A stretch of DNA of 23,631 bases from an uncultured Oscillospiraceae bacterium. Its GTDB lineage: Bacteria; Bacillota; Clostridia; Oscillospirales; Oscillospiraceae. The DNA lies in contig CAJUFJ010000051.1 in NCBI GenBank assembly GCA_910585815.1, positions 1-23,631 of the forward strand, written 5' to 3'. Of this stretch, positions 6,884 to 13,399 are shown one piece after another. The notes beneath the pieces are model-generated. The model had not been told where the DNA came from. It was given only the letters and a program-made list of their open reading frames with translations, and searched no databases. Position numbers and translations under genes: made by a program. Every line of letters begins with the position of its first letter. The first letter of the stretch is position 1.

Positions 6884-6917
6884 GCCGCTCCAGTTCCTCA
6901 AAAGAGGCCGGGACGGC
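6884..6917 (-). terminator. Minus-strand terminator between the two toxin units
   Basis: On the minus strand a CCTC-TTTT-GAGG stem is extended by TCC/GGA and CCG/CGG pairs across small internal loops and is followed by CTTTTCTT. It would end the toxin-2 mRNA (start about 7180) near 6880, next to the -35 of the toxin-1 promoter. Copy 1 has its counterpart at 6547-6579. Confidence 0.5.
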
Positions 6918-6946
6918 TTGACAAACTGGGTTGAGACCGATATAAT
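6918..6946 (+). promoter_or_regulatory. Perfect sigma-A promoter for antisense RNA 2
   Basis: TTGACA (6918-6923), 17-bp spacer, TATAAT (6941-6946). The spacer differs from copy 1 at two bases, yet both hexamers and the spacing are kept, which suggests the promoter is under selection. Confidence 0.85.
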
Positions 6947-6952
6947 GAAGAC

Positions 6953-7064
6953 AAGAGGGCGGTCAACCGGGTCCTACGCCGGTTGGCGGTCAATCTCCGA
7001 CAAGTTTATAGCTTGAGAAAATGCCGCTTTCCTTTGTAGTCGCTGGGGGGGCGGCTACTTCTTT
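6953..7064 (+). ncRNA. Candidate antisense antitoxin RNA 2
   Basis: Begins near 6953 and ends at about 7064 after the GCCGC (7023-7027) / GCGGC (7051-7055) hairpin and TACTTCTTT. The loop of this hairpin differs strongly from copy 1, so each RNA should match its own toxin mRNA better than the other. Read-through would end at the strong terminator 7222-7249. Confidence 0.6.
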
Positions 7065-7132
7065 AGATCGTGGCCCAGCTTGATAGCCGCAATGACAAGC
7101 ATAAGTAGAGCAATGACTTCGCCTATACTCAT
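7055..7132 (-). CDS. 25-aa hydrophobic type I toxin peptide, copy 2
   Basis: The protein is identical to copy 1. The ORFs differ only at the His21 codon (CAC here, CAT in copy 1), a silent change, while surrounding untranslated DNA has diverged more. GAGGAGG precedes the ATG at 7132 by 8 nt. Its own promoter is at 7187-7215 (TTGCAT-N17-TATACT on the minus strand). Confidence 0.72.
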   Translation of the reverse strand: MSIGEVIALLMLVIAAIKLGHDLKK

Positions 7133-7186
7133 CGGCCTCGCCTCCTCAGGCCTTGTGGAGGATTGGCCCCGCCCTCTTGTGCCGAC

Positions 7187-7215
7187 AGTATAACACGATT
7201 CGACCAAATATGCAA
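7187..7215 (-). promoter_or_regulatory. Toxin-2 promoter
   Basis: TTGCAT (plus 7210-7215), 17-bp spacer and TATACT (plus 7187-7192) on the minus strand, at exactly the 337-bp offset from the copy-1 promoter. Confidence 0.75.
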
Positions 7216-7221
7216 GAAAAG

Positions 7222-7249
7222 CCGCCGTGGAGAGCCATGGCGGTTTTTT
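7222..7249 (+). terminator. Intrinsic terminator closing the toxin-antitoxin region
   Basis: 9-bp stem (7222-7230 with 7235-7243, one G-T pair), AGAG loop and six T. An A-run in front makes it potentially bidirectional. It would stop plus-strand transcripts coming from the antisense promoters or upp. Bases 7250-7380 downstream hold only AT-rich TCTATA-like sequence and no recognisable feature. Confidence 0.85.
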
Positions 7250-7389
7250 CTCTCTCTGAACAGCCCGCGGGAGGGCGCTATGTCTATAGCAGTATCTATA
7301 TCAATTTCTATATCTATATCCCTGCCCTAGTTGCACAGAAACGTACAACTTTCTGCCCGGAACACAGTAGGGGTGAGGAGATGATAGTA

Positions 7390-7770
7390 ATGAGCGCACC
7401 CAAAAAAAGTTTTCTGATTTACTTTGACAACTACCCCATGGTGACCGCCCTCCCGATGGAGCAGCGGGGGGTGGTGCTGACCTTCCTGATGGTGTACGCC
7501 GACCGGGTGGGGCGGGAGGAGGCGGTCAGCCCGGAGGAGATGATGGAGCAGTTCCCCCAGCTGTCGGCTGAGGCCCGGCTGGTGTGCAGCTTCATGGGAG
7601 CCAACGTCCTGCGGGATACCCGGCGCTGGCTGAACCGCCAGAAGAATCAGGCCGCCCGCCGGCCGGAGCAAAAGAGGACCCCCGACTCCGACGAGCGGAT
7701 AAGGGAGGATATGGCCCGGGCCCGCCGCGCCCTGGAGCTGTCCCGGGATATACCTCCATCCATTATGTAG
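7390..7770 (+). CDS. Small DUF6291-like protein
   Basis: A 126-aa acidic/basic protein starting MSAPKKSFLIYFDNYPMVT, then LPMEQRGVVLTFLMVYADRVG, a pattern I associate with DUF6291 proteins found near phage-type replication genes. The C-terminal third is highly charged (RRPEQKRTPDSDERIRED). ATG 7390 is preferred because GAGGAG lies 9 nt upstream; ATG 7381 (MIV...) is also possible. The last codons SIM-stop (ATG TAG) fall at the edge of palindromic repeat A, so the present C-terminus was probably set by insertion of that repeat. Function unknown. Confidence 0.65.
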   Translation: MSAPKKSFLIYFDNYPMVTALPMEQRGVVLTFLMVYADRVGREEAVSPEEMMEQFPQLSAEARLVCSFMGANVLRDTRRWLNRQKNQAARRPEQKRTPDSDERIREDMARARRALELSRDIPPSIM

Positions 7771-7857
7771 GGGCGGCCTGTGGCCGCCCGCAATAAACCG
7801 GCACAAATCGAATAAAAGCGGGCGCACACTGTGCGCCCCTACAAATCGTGCCAATAG
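7763..7857. repeat. MITE-like palindromic repeat, copy A (long-core type, ends missing)
   Basis: Core starting TGTAGGGGCGGCC and ending GCGCCCCTACA, then ATCGTGCCAAT. It has the inner AATAAACCGGCACAAATCG-type insert also seen in copy E. The outer GTGTCC terminal repeats are absent. It supplies the stop codon of the upstream gene. Confidence 0.8.
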
Positions 7858-7874
7858 GTGGCCCCCTCACAGGT

Positions 7875-7947
7875 GTGTCCTTTTATGTAGGGGCGGACAT
7901 TGTCCGCCCGCAGGCGCACTCTGCGCCCCTACAAATCGTGCCAATAA
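7875..7947. repeat. MITE-like palindromic repeat, copy B (partial)
   Basis: Starts GTGTCC and has the double hairpin core GGGGCGGACATTGTCCGCCC plus GGCGCACTCTGCGCC and CCCTACAAATCGTGCCAAT. It lacks the TATTCGCAGA segment on the left and the whole right terminal repeat. It lies 22 bp upstream of the ABC-F promoter. Confidence 0.8.
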
Positions 7948-7968
7948 GCGGCCCCCCTCACATAGGCC

Positions 7969-7997
7969 TTGACAAACGGTCCAAGTCGTGGTATGCT
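7969..7997 (+). promoter_or_regulatory. Promoter of the ABC-F leader
   Basis: TTGACA (7969-7974), 17-bp spacer, TATGCT (7992-7997). It would start transcription near 8004, 221 nt before the structural gene, leaving a long regulatory leader. Confidence 0.8.
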
Positions 7998-8027
7998 GGC
8001 CCAAACAATGAGACAGGAGGCGGGAAG

Positions 8028-8048
8028 ATGCGCAAGACCACTTGCTGA
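8028..8048 (+). CDS. Leader peptide MRKTTC
   Basis: Six codons, ATG to TGA, preceded by AGGAGG at 7-nt spacing, as good a ribosome binding site as that of any full gene here. Short leader ORFs of this type sense ribosome-stalling drugs upstream of ABC-F and erm genes. It lies between the promoter and the two hairpins of the leader. Confidence 0.65.
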   Translation: MRKTTC

Positions 8049-8070
8049 TTCCGTGACAGGAGAGGATACA

Positions 8071-8199
8071 GGGCTGTGAGAACAGCCCGGCTTTTGTCAT
8101 GGGTCCGCAGGAGGAAACGCGCAGTCTTCCCCTTTCGGCTCCCAATGGGCGTATCGTGCCCCTGCCGCCGCGAGAGGAAGGTCCCTCTTGCGGCTTTTT
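8071..8199 (+). promoter_or_regulatory. Transcription attenuator of the ABC-F gene
   Basis: Hairpin 1: GGGCTGT (8071-8077) with ACAGCCC (8082-8088), then GGCTTTTGT. Hairpin 2: an 11-bp stem (8167-8177 with 8184-8194, one G-T pair) and T5 (8195-8199), a good intrinsic terminator 25 bp before the gene. Bases 8126-8139 can pair with 8167-8180 in 12 of 14 positions, which would break hairpin 2, an antiterminator. The arrangement leader peptide, antiterminator, terminator, resistance gene predicts drug-induced read-through. Confidence 0.75.
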
Positions 8200-8224
8200 C
8201 GCGCCCAGGACAGGAGGAAACGAT

Positions 8225-9703
8225 ATGTCGCAAATCACCATTCAAAACCTGCATTTCACCTACGACGGGGACCACACCCCCGTCTTTGAGGGGCTGGAGC
8301 TCCAGCTGGACACCAACTGGAAGCTGGGGCTGGTGGGGCGCAACGGCCGGGGCAAGACCACCCTGCTCCGCCTGCTGGCGGGGGAGCTGGCCGGCCAGGG
8401 GACGGTCTCCCTGCGTCAGCCCTGCCTGCGCTGGCCCAAACCGGTAGCTGACCCGGACCGGCAGACGCTGGACATCCTGCTGGAGGGGGTACCGCCGGAG
8501 GACGAGTGGAAAATTTACCGGGAGCTGTCCCTGCTGGGGCTGTCGAAGGAAATTCTGGACCGGCCCTTTTCCACCCTCAGCGGCGGGGAACAGACCCGGG
8601 CCCTGCTGGCCGCCCTCTTTCTGGACGAGGGGGCCTACCCCATGATCGACGAGCCCACCAACCACCTGGACGGCCCGGGCCGGGCGCTGGTGGCCGACTA
8701 CCTCAAAAATCTGGACCGGGGCTTTCTGCTGGTGTCCCACGACCGGGCCTTTCTGGACGGCTGCGTGGACCACATCCTGGCCCTGAACCCCACCGGCCCG
8801 GAGCTGGTGCGGGGGACCTTCTCCAGCTGGTTTAAGGACAAGGAGGCCCGGGACCGGAGGGAGGTGGCCCGGAATGAGAAGCTGAAAGGGGACATCCGCC
8901 GGCTGGAGCAGGCGGCAAAACGGACCTCGGGCTGGTCGGACAAGGTGGAGCGGAGCAAATACCACAGTGAGAACTCCGGATTAAAGGTAGACCGGGGGTT
9001 TATCGGCCACAAGTCGGCCAAGATGATGCAGCGGGCCAAGAACATCGAGGACCGGCAGCAGCGGGCCATTGAGGAGAAATCCGCTCTGCTGAAAGACATC
9101 GAACGGGCGGACAGCCTGAAGCTGACCCCCCTGGCCCACCACAGCGGCCGGCTGCTGGAGGGGCGTGACCTGTCTATCTTCTACCCCGGCATGGATGGAA
9201 AGCCGGTCCGGTTCACCCTGAATCAAGGGGAGCGGCTGTGTCTGGACGGCGGCAACGGCTCGGGCAAGACCAGCCTGCTGCGGCTCGTCCTGGGGGAGGC
9301 GGTCCCCCACACCGGGACCCTGTTCCGGGCCTCGGGATTGAAGATTTCCTACGTCCCCCAGCGGGCGGACCACCTGCGGGGGGACCCGGTGTCCTGGGCG
9401 GAGGGGCAGGGTATAGACGTGACCCGGTTCCTTACGGTTTTGCGCAAGCTGGACTTCTCCCGGGCTCTCTTTGAGCGGGACATGGGAGAGTACAGCGCTG
9501 GACAGCAGAAAAAGGTGCTGCTGGCGGCCAGCCTGTGCCAGAGCGCCCACCTGTATGTGTGGGATGAACCGCTGAACTATATCGACCTGTTTTCCCGGAT
9601 GCAGATTGAGGAGCTGCTCCTCCAGTGCCGGCCCACCCTCCTATTTGTGGAGCACGACCGGGTGTTTCGGGAGAAGATCGCCACGGAGGTAGTGGAGCTG
9701 TAA
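8225..9703 (+). CDS. ABC-F ribosomal protection protein (Lsa/CplR-like)
   Basis: A soluble twin-ATPase that binds the ribosomal E site and dislodges 50S-targeting drugs. 492 aa from ATG 8225 (AGGAGG at 8 nt). Domain 1: DTNWKLGLVGRNGRGKTTLL (Walker A, Lsa/CplR-type context), LSGGEQTR, MIDEPTNHLD. The interdomain linker (about residues 210-300) is charged and helical (KYHSENSGLKVDRGFIGHKS). Domain 2: GGNGSGKTS, YSAGQQKK, VWDEPLNYIDL. No membrane segments, so it is not a transporter. By family, expected protection is against lincosamides, pleuromutilins and streptogramin A. An in-frame upstream ATG (8099) is inside the attenuator and not the start. Confidence 0.88.
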   Translation: MSQITIQNLHFTYDGDHTPVFEGLELQLDTNWKLGLVGRNGRGKTTLLRLLAGELAGQGTVSLRQPCLRWPKPVADPDRQTLDILLEGVPPEDEWKIYRELSLLGLSKEILDRPFSTLSGGEQTRALLAALFLDEGAYPMIDEPTNHLDGPGRALVADYLKNLDRGFLLVSHDRAFLDGCVDHILALNPTGPELVRGTFSSWFKDKEARDRREVARNEKLKGDIRRLEQAAKRTSGWSDKVERSKYHSENSGLKVDRGFIGHKSAKMMQRAKNIEDRQQRAIEEKSALLKDIERADSLKLTPLAHHSGRLLEGRDLSIFYPGMDGKPVRFTLNQGERLCLDGGNGSGKTSLLRLVLGEAVPHTGTLFRASGLKISYVPQRADHLRGDPVSWAEGQGIDVTRFLTVLRKLDFSRALFERDMGEYSAGQQKKVLLAASLCQSAHLYVWDEPLNYIDLFSRMQIEELLLQCRPTLLFVEHDRVFREKIATEVVEL

Positions 9704-9708
9704 CGAAA

Positions 9709-9739
9709 AGCCCGCCGGATATCCGGCGGGCTTCGCTTA
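9709..9739. terminator. Bidirectional terminator between ABC-F and the coiled-coil gene
   Basis: A 10-bp perfect stem, AGCCCGCCGG (9709-9718) with its complement 9723-9732 and an ATAT loop. On the minus strand TTTTCG follows; on the plus strand TCGCTT follows. It serves both converging genes. Confidence 0.8.
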
Positions 9740-10099
9740 TGAAAATACCGCGTGCTGGCGGCGGTAGGCGTCGTTGTCCTTCTGGGCCAGCTCCCGGGTC
9801 ACCTGGTCCAGCTGCTGGCGGATGGCCTCGGCCTGCTCCGGGGCGGCGGAACGGAGCTGCTGCTCCAGCTGTTCCCGCTCCTTCCGCAGGCTTTCCAGCT
9901 CCCGGTCCACCGCGCCGGTGTCGCAGACGGTGACCTCCGATTTGCCCTCCGGCTCGTAGCGGTCGAAGGCCCGTTCCTCGGGGACGACACGGTCCCCTTT
10001 GACGGGGTCCTCGGCTGGCGGGGCGGCGGGGACGGGCTGGGCTCTCTGGACCTCCGGGGACGGATAGGGGCCGCTGTTCTGAATGGCGGACACGCTCAT
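9737..10099 (-). CDS. Small hypothetical coiled-coil protein
   Basis: 120 aa from ATG 10099 (GGGAGG 7-8 nt upstream; an earlier in-frame ATG at 10114 overlaps that site). The N-terminal half is proline-rich and disordered (YPSPEVQRAQPVPAAPPAEDP). Residues 65-115 form a strong coiled coil (VDRELESLRKEREQLEQQL, AIRQQLDQVTRELAQKD). No signal peptide. I do not recognise a family. Confidence 0.65.
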   Translation of the reverse strand: MSVSAIQNSGPYPSPEVQRAQPVPAAPPAEDPVKGDRVVPEERAFDRYEPEGKSEVTVCDTGAVDRELESLRKEREQLEQQLRSAAPEQAEAIRQQLDQVTRELAQKDNDAYRRQHAVFS

Positions 10100-10196
10100 A
10101 AAAATGCCTCCCAAGTCAATTTATGGCTCAATTATATGGGAGGGCGCCCTGCCAATCAAGGGAAAGCACATTAAAGTTCCATTAAATCGGGGAGGC

Positions 10197-10676
10197 TCAG
10201 CCGTTTTCCTGCCAGCCCTTGCACACGTCGATCCAGCCCAGGGAGCGGGAGTACTCCGCCAGCTCGTCGCAGGTGAGCTGGATGGCGGAGTTGGAGCTGC
10301 CGGCGGCAGGGAAAATAGTATCAAACCGCTGGAGGGACACGTCCAGATAGGTGCGTACCCCCTCCGGGTTGCCGAAGGGGCACACCCCGCCCACGGCGTG
10401 GCCGGTCATCTCCTGGGCCTGCTCCGGGGTGAGCATCTTGGCCTTGGTGTGGAACATGGCCTTGTACTTGCTGTTGTCGATCTTGGCGTCCCCGGCGGTG
10501 ACGATGAGGACGCAGCCCTCCTCCACCAGGAAGGACAGGGTCTTGGCGATGCGGGCGGGGATCACTCCCACCGCCTGGGCGGCCAGCTCCACCGTGGCGC
10601 TGGAGACGGGGAACTCCAGAATGTCCCCCTCCCGGCCCAGGGGGCGGAAGTAGTCCCGGACTTTTTCAATGGACAT
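10197..10676 (-). CDS. YbaK/ProX-type aminoacyl-tRNA deacylase
   Basis: A 159-aa protein of the YbaK/INS editing fold that hydrolyses mischarged tRNAs in trans. Signatures: AAQAVGVIPARIAKTLSFLV, GDAKIDNSKYKA, and GHAVGGVCPFGNPEGVRTYLDVSL, the conserved GG(V/I)xPFG loop. It starts 3 bp after the stop codon of the thioesterase gene, so the two are one transcript. Substrate (Cys-tRNAPro or other) cannot be told from sequence alone. Confidence 0.85.
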   Translation of the reverse strand: MSIEKVRDYFRPLGREGDILEFPVSSATVELAAQAVGVIPARIAKTLSFLVEEGCVLIVTAGDAKIDNSKYKAMFHTKAKMLTPEQAQEMTGHAVGGVCPFGNPEGVRTYLDVSLQRFDTIFPAAGSSNSAIQLTCDELAEYSRSLGWIDVCKGWQENG

Positions 10677-10679
10677 CCC

Positions 10680-11072
10680 TCAGCCCTCCAGTTTCTTGGC
10701 GCACTTGGCCAGAAAACGCTGGTCGGTGACGATAAACCGCTCATGGGTCCCCCGGCCGATGGGGCCCCTCTCGTCGAAGGCGGTCACGGTGAGCACCAGC
10801 CGCTTGCCGTCCACTTCGGTGATCTCGGTCTCGGCCCAGACCTTCATCCCAACTGGGGTGGCGCTGTCGTGGGAGACCTCCAGCCGGGTGCCCACGGTGC
10901 TCTGGCCGGGCTCCAGATGGGGGGCGATGGACTTCCAGGCCGCCTCCTCCATCAGGGCGCACATGAAGGGGGTGCCGAACACGGGCAGGGCTCCGGAGCA
11001 GGCCGCTTGAGCGGTGTTGGCGTCGGTCACAACGGTTTCGGCCCGGCCTTTCAGGCCAACTGTTACAGACAT
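10680..11072 (-). CDS. FlK-like hotdog thioesterase
   Basis: 130 aa, single hotdog fold. GTPFMCALMEEAAWKSI carries the Thr and Glu and RLEVSHDSATPVGMKVWAE the His that correspond to the Thr-Glu-His triad of fluoroacetyl-CoA thioesterase (FlK). The tail (HERFIVTDQRFLAK) is usual for this family. In anaerobes these proteins act on short acyl-CoAs; the substrate is unknown. AAAGGAGG stands 8 nt before ATG 11072. First gene of a two-gene unit with the tRNA deacylase. Confidence 0.8.
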   Translation of the reverse strand: MSVTVGLKGRAETVVTDANTAQAACSGALPVFGTPFMCALMEEAAWKSIAPHLEPGQSTVGTRLEVSHDSATPVGMKVWAETEITEVDGKRLVLTVTAFDERGPIGRGTHERFIVTDQRFLAKCAKKLEG

Positions 11073-11103
11073 GTATATGTCCTCCTTTGTCTTTGGTTGC
11101 CTG

Positions 11104-11112
11104 ATTATACCA
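11104..11112 (-). promoter_or_regulatory. Extended -10 promoter of the thioesterase-deacylase unit
   Basis: On the minus strand TGG directly followed by TATAAT (plus 11104-11109), 32 bp upstream of the start codon. No clear -35. Confidence 0.5.
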
Positions 11113-11129
11113 CAGACCGGAGGAAAAAT

Positions 11130-12407
11130 CTACATTTCGGGGCGAATATCCGCCATGGCGTTGACCACCACCCAGTTCTGGGGGAAGGGGCGGTCCAGAT
11201 TCCAGTAGCCCACGCCGTAGAGGCTGTAGTCAAAGGCCAGGTTCAGCTTGGCCTGGATGGACCGGGCGTCCTCAAACCAGACCTCGTGCTCCGTGCCCTG
11301 GCCGTCCACGTAGCGGAACCAGGGGGCCTGGGCCTGGTCGTCATACCGGATGGCGGCGTGGCGCTCCCAGGCCAGCCGGACGGCCCCCACGTTGCTCAGC
11401 GACCGGGCCCGGCTCCCCTCCCGGAAGGGCAGGGGCCAGTCGTAGCCGTAGTTGGGGATGCCCAGGTAGAGCTGCTCCGGGTGGAACTCGGTGAGGGCGT
11501 ACTCCACCACCCGCCGCACCTGGGGCAGGGGGGCCACCGCCATGGGCGGACTGGCCAGGTTGCCCCACTCGTAGGTCATCAGCAGGGCGAAGTCCACCGC
11601 CTGGGCAATGAGGCGGTAGTCGATGCCCTCATACAGCCGTCCGGGCTGGTCCGCCGAGGTCTTGGGGGCCAGGGCGGCGATGAGGGGCAGCCCCCGGGGG
11701 GCGAGGCTCTGGCGCAGCCGGGCCAGGAAGCTGGCGTAGCGGCCGGCGTCCTCGGCCAGGACGTATTCAAAGTCCACGTCCACCCCCTGGTAGCCCCTGC
11801 GGTCCACGGTGCGCAGGATGGCCTGGATCAGCTCCCGCTGGTCCTCCTCGTCCTCCAGGAGCTCGTGGGCCAGCTGGGCGGAAAACCGCTCGTCCTCGTC
11901 CAGGTTGGACAGGTGGAGAATGGGGGCCACCCGGCTCTGGAGGGCGGCGTTGACCAGAGATTCGTCCCGGAGGGGGATCAGGTCCTCCTCGTCGAAGCGG
12001 TAGGTAAAGGGGGTGAGCTGAGACAGGTAGGGCAGGGTGGCCCGGAGCAGGCCGGGGTCGATGTAGGGGTAGGCGTAGGCGTTTACGGTGAGGGGCCCCC
12101 GGGGGCGGGAGGCGTATTTTACCACAATATGCTGTCCGGGGTAGATCAGGTCCCGGCCCTGGAGGGCGGGGTTGTTGCGCAGCAGCTGGACGGCGGTGGT
12201 GTTGTGCATCTGGGCGATGGAGTACAGCGAGTCCCCCGCCCGGACGGTGTGGGTCAGCTCCGGGTACTGGACCACGATGGTCTGGCCCACCACCAGCTGG
12301 GAGGGGTCGGGGAGCTGGTTGTCCTGGAGCAGCCGCTCCATGGGAACGCCGTACTGCTGGGCCAGCCGGTACATGGTGTCGCCGGGCTGGACGACATGGA
12401 TATCCAT
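11130..12407 (-). CDS. sleL: LysM-GH18 spore cortex hydrolase (SleL/YaaH-like)
   Basis: 425 aa. Two LysM repeats (residues 2-47, HVVQPGDTMYRLAQQYGV; 51-97, HTVRAGDSLYSIAQMHN) bind peptidoglycan. They are followed by a GH18 barrel with the catalytic motif GVDVDFEYV (final Glu as acid/base) and later LLMTYEWGN and LGIPNYGYDW. SleL acts as N-acetylglucosaminidase on cortex muramic-lactam peptidoglycan during germination. No signal peptide, as expected for a protein made in the mother cell. Start ATG 12407 with AAAGGAGGT 8 nt upstream. It shares orientation with the amidase upstream, separated by a 132-bp repeat. Confidence 0.88.
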   Translation of the reverse strand: MDIHVVQPGDTMYRLAQQYGVPMERLLQDNQLPDPSQLVVGQTIVVQYPELTHTVRAGDSLYSIAQMHNTTAVQLLRNNPALQGRDLIYPGQHIVVKYASRPRGPLTVNAYAYPYIDPGLLRATLPYLSQLTPFTYRFDEEDLIPLRDESLVNAALQSRVAPILHLSNLDEDERFSAQLAHELLEDEEDQRELIQAILRTVDRRGYQGVDVDFEYVLAEDAGRYASFLARLRQSLAPRGLPLIAALAPKTSADQPGRLYEGIDYRLIAQAVDFALLMTYEWGNLASPPMAVAPLPQVRRVVEYALTEFHPEQLYLGIPNYGYDWPLPFREGSRARSLSNVGAVRLAWERHAAIRYDDQAQAPWFRYVDGQGTEHEVWFEDARSIQAKLNLAFDYSLYGVGYWNLDRPFPQNWVVVNAMADIRPEM

Positions 12408-12425
12408 TGGATGTTACCTCCTTTC

Positions 12426-12557
12426 AAAAGCCTCCCTTGTCAAAGGGAGGGGGACCGCCGGGCGGAGCCCGGTGGTGGAGGGATTCCGAGGCTTGAAGGA
12501 CGGAATCCCCCAGTCACGGCTTTGCCGTGCCAGCCCCCTTTGGCAAGGGGGCCTTTT
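12426..12557. repeat. AAAAGCC-type compound palindrome, copy 1
   Basis: Begins AAAAGCCTCCCTTGTCAAAG and ends CCCTTTGGCAAGGGGGCCTTTT, so the whole 132 bp is one imperfect palindrome. Inner arms GGAGGGATTCCG and CGGAATCCCCC also pair, and small hairpins (CGGGCGGAGCCCG, CACGGCTTTGCCGTG) sit inside. Related copies occur at 19236-19394 and from 23578 to the window end. Confidence 0.85.
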
Positions 12558-12569
12558 GGAGCAGAGCCG

Positions 12570-13310
12570 TCACACCACCGTAATATAATCGCTGCTGGCG
12601 TAGCCGATGGCGCCGTTGTAGTTTACCAGGTGCCAGCCGTTGGCGGTGTTGATAATGGTGAGGGGCGCGCCGTCGGGGGCCTGGGCGACAACGGCGGCGG
12701 AGGTGTTGGGCCGGGCCCGGATGTTCAGGTTGCCCCACTCCACATCCACCACCCCCGGTCGGCGGTGCTCAGTCTCGAAGAAGGGGATGCCGAAGTACTC
12801 CGTCAGGGCCAGCACAATCACCCGGGCGGCGCTGTCCAGGTTGGCCTTGATCCAGTTGGCGTCCTCCACGTTGTCGTGGAAAGCCAGCTCGATAAGGACG
12901 GCGGGGGCCCGCACCCGGGCCACCTCCCCCAGGGTGGTGGTGGCCTCGGTGCGCACCTTGTTGGGGTCGGGGTAGATGGTTTTCAGGCCGTCGGCGATGA
13001 GCTCCGCCGCCCGCCTGCCGTCGTCGCTGCCGGGGTAGTAGAAGACGATGGACCCCCGGGCCTTCCCCGCCTGGGCGCCGGCGGCGGCGTTGGAGTGGAG
13101 GGCCAGATGGAAGTCGTAGTTCCCCGCGTTGGAGGCGGCGATGGAGGACGCGGCGGTCATGTCCGGGGTGTTCCGGGCGTAGCGGATGCCTGAGGCGTCC
13201 AGCATGGGCACCATCTTGTCGGCCAGGAGATTCATCCACTCCTCCTCCGTGCCGCCGTTGACGTATTGGTTCCAGTCCTGTGTGGATGGGGACAGATATA
13301 TGATGGGCAT
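12570..13310 (-). CDS. N-acetylmuramoyl-L-alanine amidase with SH3-type tail
   Basis: 246 aa. Amidase_3 fold: MPIIYLSPSTQDWNQY, TEEEWMNLLAD (Glu, possible Zn ligand), NYDFHLALHSNA (His Zn ligand) and APAVLIELAFHDN (catalytic Glu). The first His of classical amidase_3 enzymes is replaced by the SPST segment, as in a clostridial subgroup I recall. Residues 185-246 form a bacterial SH3 domain (VEWGNLNIRARPNTSAAVV). No signal peptide. The chosen ATG 13310 follows GGGAGGT at 8 nt; the frame is open further upstream but without ribosome binding sites. Probably cuts cortex or mother-cell wall during sporulation. Confidence 0.82.
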   Translation of the reverse strand: MPIIYLSPSTQDWNQYVNGGTEEEWMNLLADKMVPMLDASGIRYARNTPDMTAASSIAASNAGNYDFHLALHSNAAAGAQAGKARGSIVFYYPGSDDGRRAAELIADGLKTIYPDPNKVRTEATTTLGEVARVRAPAVLIELAFHDNVEDANWIKANLDSAARVIVLALTEYFGIPFFETEHRRPGVVDVEWGNLNIRARPNTSAAVVAQAPDGAPLTIINTANGWHLVNYNGAIGYASSDYITVV

Positions 13311-13399
13311 AGCGATGCACCTCCCGATTTTCTCCATTCTATGAAAAAATTTTGAAATCGGTGCAACCGCCGGGCAGTTTTTGCGTCTGTATTGGTGAG

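Larger units (their letters stand above)
6569..6886. repeat. Tandem duplication, copy 1 (type I toxin-antitoxin unit)
   Basis: This 318-bp unit recurs at 6906-7223 with a constant offset of 337 bp. Both copies hold the same set of parts in the same order: antisense promoter, 5' hairpin, GCCGC...GCGGC hairpin, toxin ORF, sequestered ribosome binding site and toxin promoter. Differences cluster in the hairpin loop before the toxin stop codon and in the promoter spacer. The toxin ORF differs at one synonymous position. Confidence 0.95.
6906..7223. repeat. Tandem duplication, copy 2 (type I toxin-antitoxin unit)
   Basis: Second copy of the unit at 6569-6886. It differs at scattered positions, mainly in the loop 7028-7050 (versus 6692-6713) and in single bases of the spacer and promoters. 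All functional parts are conserved. Confidence 0.95.

Noticed and set aside
7763..7947. A CRISPR array, because two similar palindromic repeats lie close together.
   Set aside because: Only two unequal copies, no regular spacers and no cas genes. The same units appear singly elsewhere with target duplications.
8099..8224. An in-frame extension of the ABC-F protein by 42 residues.
   Set aside because: The segment contains the antiterminator and terminator, has no ribosome binding site in front of 8099, and lacks similarity to ABC-F N-termini, whereas ATG 8225 has AGGAGG at 8 nt.
9737..10099. The coiled-coil protein as an antitoxin or phage protein.
   Set aside because: No partner toxin and no phage genes nearby; the call would rest on coiled-coil composition alone.
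10083..13193. A 1036-codon open frame on the plus strand.
   Set aside because: It runs antisense through the YbaK, thioesterase, SleL and amidase genes, has Gly/Val/His-rich low-complexity composition, and is a side effect of GC-rich codon use on the other strand.
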